A DNA stretch of 13,919 nt. Source: Actinomycetes bacterium. GTDB taxonomy: Bacteria > Actinomycetota > Acidimicrobiia > Acidimicrobiales > CADCSY01. Shown piece after piece: positions 12,813 to 13,919 of this stretch. A model generated the notes under the pieces. That model saw nothing but the letters and a program-made list of their open reading frames with translations. It was not told the DNA's origin and ran no database searches. Position 1 is the stretch's first letter. Each line of letters starts with the position of its first letter. A program made the position numbers and the translations under genes. Location: the NCBI GenBank assembly GCA_025464025.1, contig JAODBP010000339.1, positions 1 to 13,919 on the forward strand, read 5' to 3'.

Positions 12813-12921
12813 TCAGAGGCCCAGTCCCCGTTCGGGACCGGGCCTCTTCCGATTTTCCCGCGACCTTCCGGCGCGTTCGGCTCGGACCCGCGCCGCGGGC
12901 GGCATGACGCGGTCGCCGAGT
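12813..12921 (-). pseudogene. Remnant of a second integrase, C-terminal end only
   Basis: The minus-strand frame ends GDRVMPPAARV, then RKRPGPERGLGL and stop, closely matching the last 35 codons of the intact integrase (GDRFMPSAARA, then WKRPGPEQLGLGL). Alignment with 7480-7591 needs one 3-bp gap, in the terminator loop. Homology stops at about 12921, so the catalytic domain is gone. Its position after an att copy mirrors that of the intact gene, indicating an older element at the same tRNA. Confidence 0.75.
12815..12856 (+). terminator. Second copy of the tRNA-Pro terminator hairpin
   Basis: The stem 12815-12828/12834-12847 is identical to that at 7482-7517, including the A-C mismatch, but the loop is CGTTC instead of 8 nt. 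TCCGATTTT follows. One arm-type unit, ATTTTCCCGCG (12852-12862), comes next and the adjacent one is decayed. Confidence 0.6.
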
Positions 12922-13093
12922 CGCCGGTGACACCCGGACCAGGAATGGTCGGATCGGGCCATGGTCCGCCACGGCGTCCCCTCGTACCGTCCGTCTGCAC
13001 CAGCCTCATCGTGCTGCTCGATCGAGCGGGATAGGTCCGGCCGGCCGCACCTGAAGCGATCCATCGAATTCAGCACCGACCGGGAGCAGCTCC
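12922..13093. other. Intergenic remnant DNA
   Basis: No gene is supported here. GGCCATGGTCCGCC at 12957-12970 also occurs inside the intact integrase (7918-7931) and lies in the same reading frame as the integrase remnant, so it may be a further scrap left by an internal deletion. The last 15 bases hold GGGAG ahead of the downstream GTG start. Confidence 0.4.
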
Positions 13094-13918
13094 GTGAAGA
13101 AGTACGTCGCCGTCGCCCTCGCCTGCGTCCTATCGGTCGCGGCGTTCTCAGACGCGCACGCCGCACCGGCAGCGCCACGGCAGCTCAACGGCATCTACGT
13201 CGAGCCTCGCGCTGACCTGTCCCCGGGTGCGGTGGATCCGAAGGTCACCCAAGCCAACCTCGACGTCACCATCTGCAAGGCGGGCTACTCGGCAAGCGTC
13301 CGGCCCCCGACGTCCTACACCGGTCCGCTCGAGGTCAAGCAGATCGCCGCGTACGGCTACAAGAACCGCACGCCGTCGGACTTCGAGCTCGATCACCTCA
13401 TCTCCCTCGAGCTGGGCGGCAGCCCCCGAGACCCCAAGAACCTCTGGCCGGAGCCGTGGGAGAAGCAAGGCGCGAAGCTCGTTCCGACGGGATTCGGCGC
13501 CGAGTCGAAGGACAAGCTCGAGGACTACCTCCACCGAGCCGTGTGCGCCAAGCGGATCAAGCTCGTCGACGCACAACGCATGGAAGCCGTGGGGTGGATC
13601 GCCGCCGCCAACTCCTTCGGCCTTGCTGTCGGCGACCAGACCCCCAAGCCCACGACGACGACGACGAGCGTCAAGCCGAAGCCCACCACCACGACGACGA
13701 CAGTTCCAGCAACGACGACGACCTCGACGGCGCCGACCACGACAACCACTCGCCCGCCGTCCACGACGACCACGACATCCCCCGCAGTCACGGATCAGGT
13801 CGTCACCCCCGGCGCGTTCTGCGCTCCGGCTGGAGCGACCGGGCACACCTCCGCCGGCACACCAATGGTCTGCAAGTCCACCGCGACCGACAGCCGGAAC
13901 CGGTGGCGAGCCGCGTAG
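13094..13918 (+). CDS. Secreted protein with HNH-like nuclease motif and Thr-rich linker
   Basis: 274 aa, GTG start with GGGAG 8 nt upstream. A signal peptide (1-23, cleavage after AHA) directs export. Residues 98-122 read ELDHLISLELGG, then NLWPEPW, the form of the HNH/EndoVII-like secreted domains (D100, H101, N116 visible). The next stretch (to about 180) is helical. A Thr/Pro/Ser linker spans about 184-231, and a short C-terminal module (236-274) carries C243 and C260 and ends RNRWRAA. It is probably an extracellular or cell-wall-associated enzyme; nuclease action is inferred from the motif only. It lies beyond the integrase remnant, so it could be cargo of the older element or host DNA. 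Confidence 0.82.
   Translation: MKKYVAVALACVLSVAAFSDAHAAPAAPRQLNGIYVEPRADLSPGAVDPKVTQANLDVTICKAGYSASVRPPTSYTGPLEVKQIAAYGYKNRTPSDFELDHLISLELGGSPRDPKNLWPEPWEKQGAKLVPTGFGAESKDKLEDYLHRAVCAKRIKLVDAQRMEAVGWIAAANSFGLAVGDQTPKPTTTTTSVKPKPTTTTTTVPATTTTSTAPTTTTTRPPSTTTTTSPAVTDQVVTPGAFCAPAGATGHTSAGTPMVCKSTATDSRNRWRAA
13650..13790 (+). repeat. Low-complexity ACG/ACC codon tract
   Basis: Runs of Thr codons encode the linker of the secreted protein. The tract is prone to slippage, so its exact length may vary between strains or assemblies. Confidence 0.6.
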
Positions 13919-13919
13919 A

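Noticed and set aside
12922..13178. Minus-strand frame continuing upstream of the integrase remnant
   Set aside because: Beyond the homologous C-terminal end the translation does not resemble an integrase, apart from one 14-bp match, and it overlaps the secreted-protein gene.

Overview
The window is high-GC DNA with actinobacterial signatures: a WhiB-family iron-sulfur regulator, a PonA-type penicillin-binding protein next to it, a coupled pair of ArsA-family ATPases, many GTG/TTG starts and several TAnnnT hexamers 6-8 nt ahead of a start codon (leaderless style). It is most likely an Actinomycetota chromosome. A deep lineage such as Acidimicrobiia would fit, but I cannot prove the class from sequence alone.

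Region 1 (1-7467) is ordinary chromosome. On the minus strand lie the 5' part of dnaX (1-427), a bifunctional penicillin-binding protein (852-2927), a WhiB4/WblA-like regulator (2969-3220) and an NfeD-family membrane protein whose protease-like domain appears to lack its nucleophile (3295-4491). On the plus strand are tRNA-Ser(GGA) (696-783), two ArsA-family ATPases sharing an ATGA overlap (4530-6502), a receiver-domain protein (6942-7370) and tRNA-Pro(CGG) (7391-7467). A STAS-domain protein (6499-6840, minus) is convergent with the second ArsA gene, and the two stop codons overlap in one CTAG. The order PBP, WhiB, ArsA, ArsA matches the ponA2-whiB4-Rv3680-Rv3679 neighbourhood of mycobacteria and the wblA neighbourhood of Streptomyces. 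An RNA-scale repeat with two mutually exclusive hairpins lies between dnaX and tRNA-Ser.

Region 2 (7423-12802) is a compact integrative element of about 5.3 kb inserted in the anticodon loop of the tRNA-Pro gene. It is bounded by a perfect 47-bp direct repeat (7423-7469 and 12756-12802) made of the 3' half of the tRNA plus 2 nt. It carries a tyrosine integrase, a small excisionase-type HTH gene that may be frameshifted near its start, a candidate LexA box, a sigma-70-like protein, two very small basic proteins, and a three-gene operon of proteins I cannot assign to known systems: 161 aa unknown, 201 aa prohead-protease-like with Cys/His clusters, and 323 aa mostly helical. Tandem 11-bp repeats TTTTTCCCGCG near both ends look like integrase arm-binding sites. 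No conjugation or replication genes were seen, so the element resembles a phage satellite or a small cargo island.

Region 3 (12803-13919) starts with about 120 bp that again resemble the left end of the element, including the last ~34 codons of an integrase. The second att copy therefore seems to be the junction with an older, decayed element integrated at the same tRNA. Downstream is a secreted protein with an HNH-like motif and a Thr-rich linker (13094-13918).

The strongest candidates for something undescribed are the three-gene cargo operon at 10541-12609, with a 20-bp inverted repeat ahead of it, and its pairing with a sigma-like regulator in an SOS-like, tRNA-anchored element.
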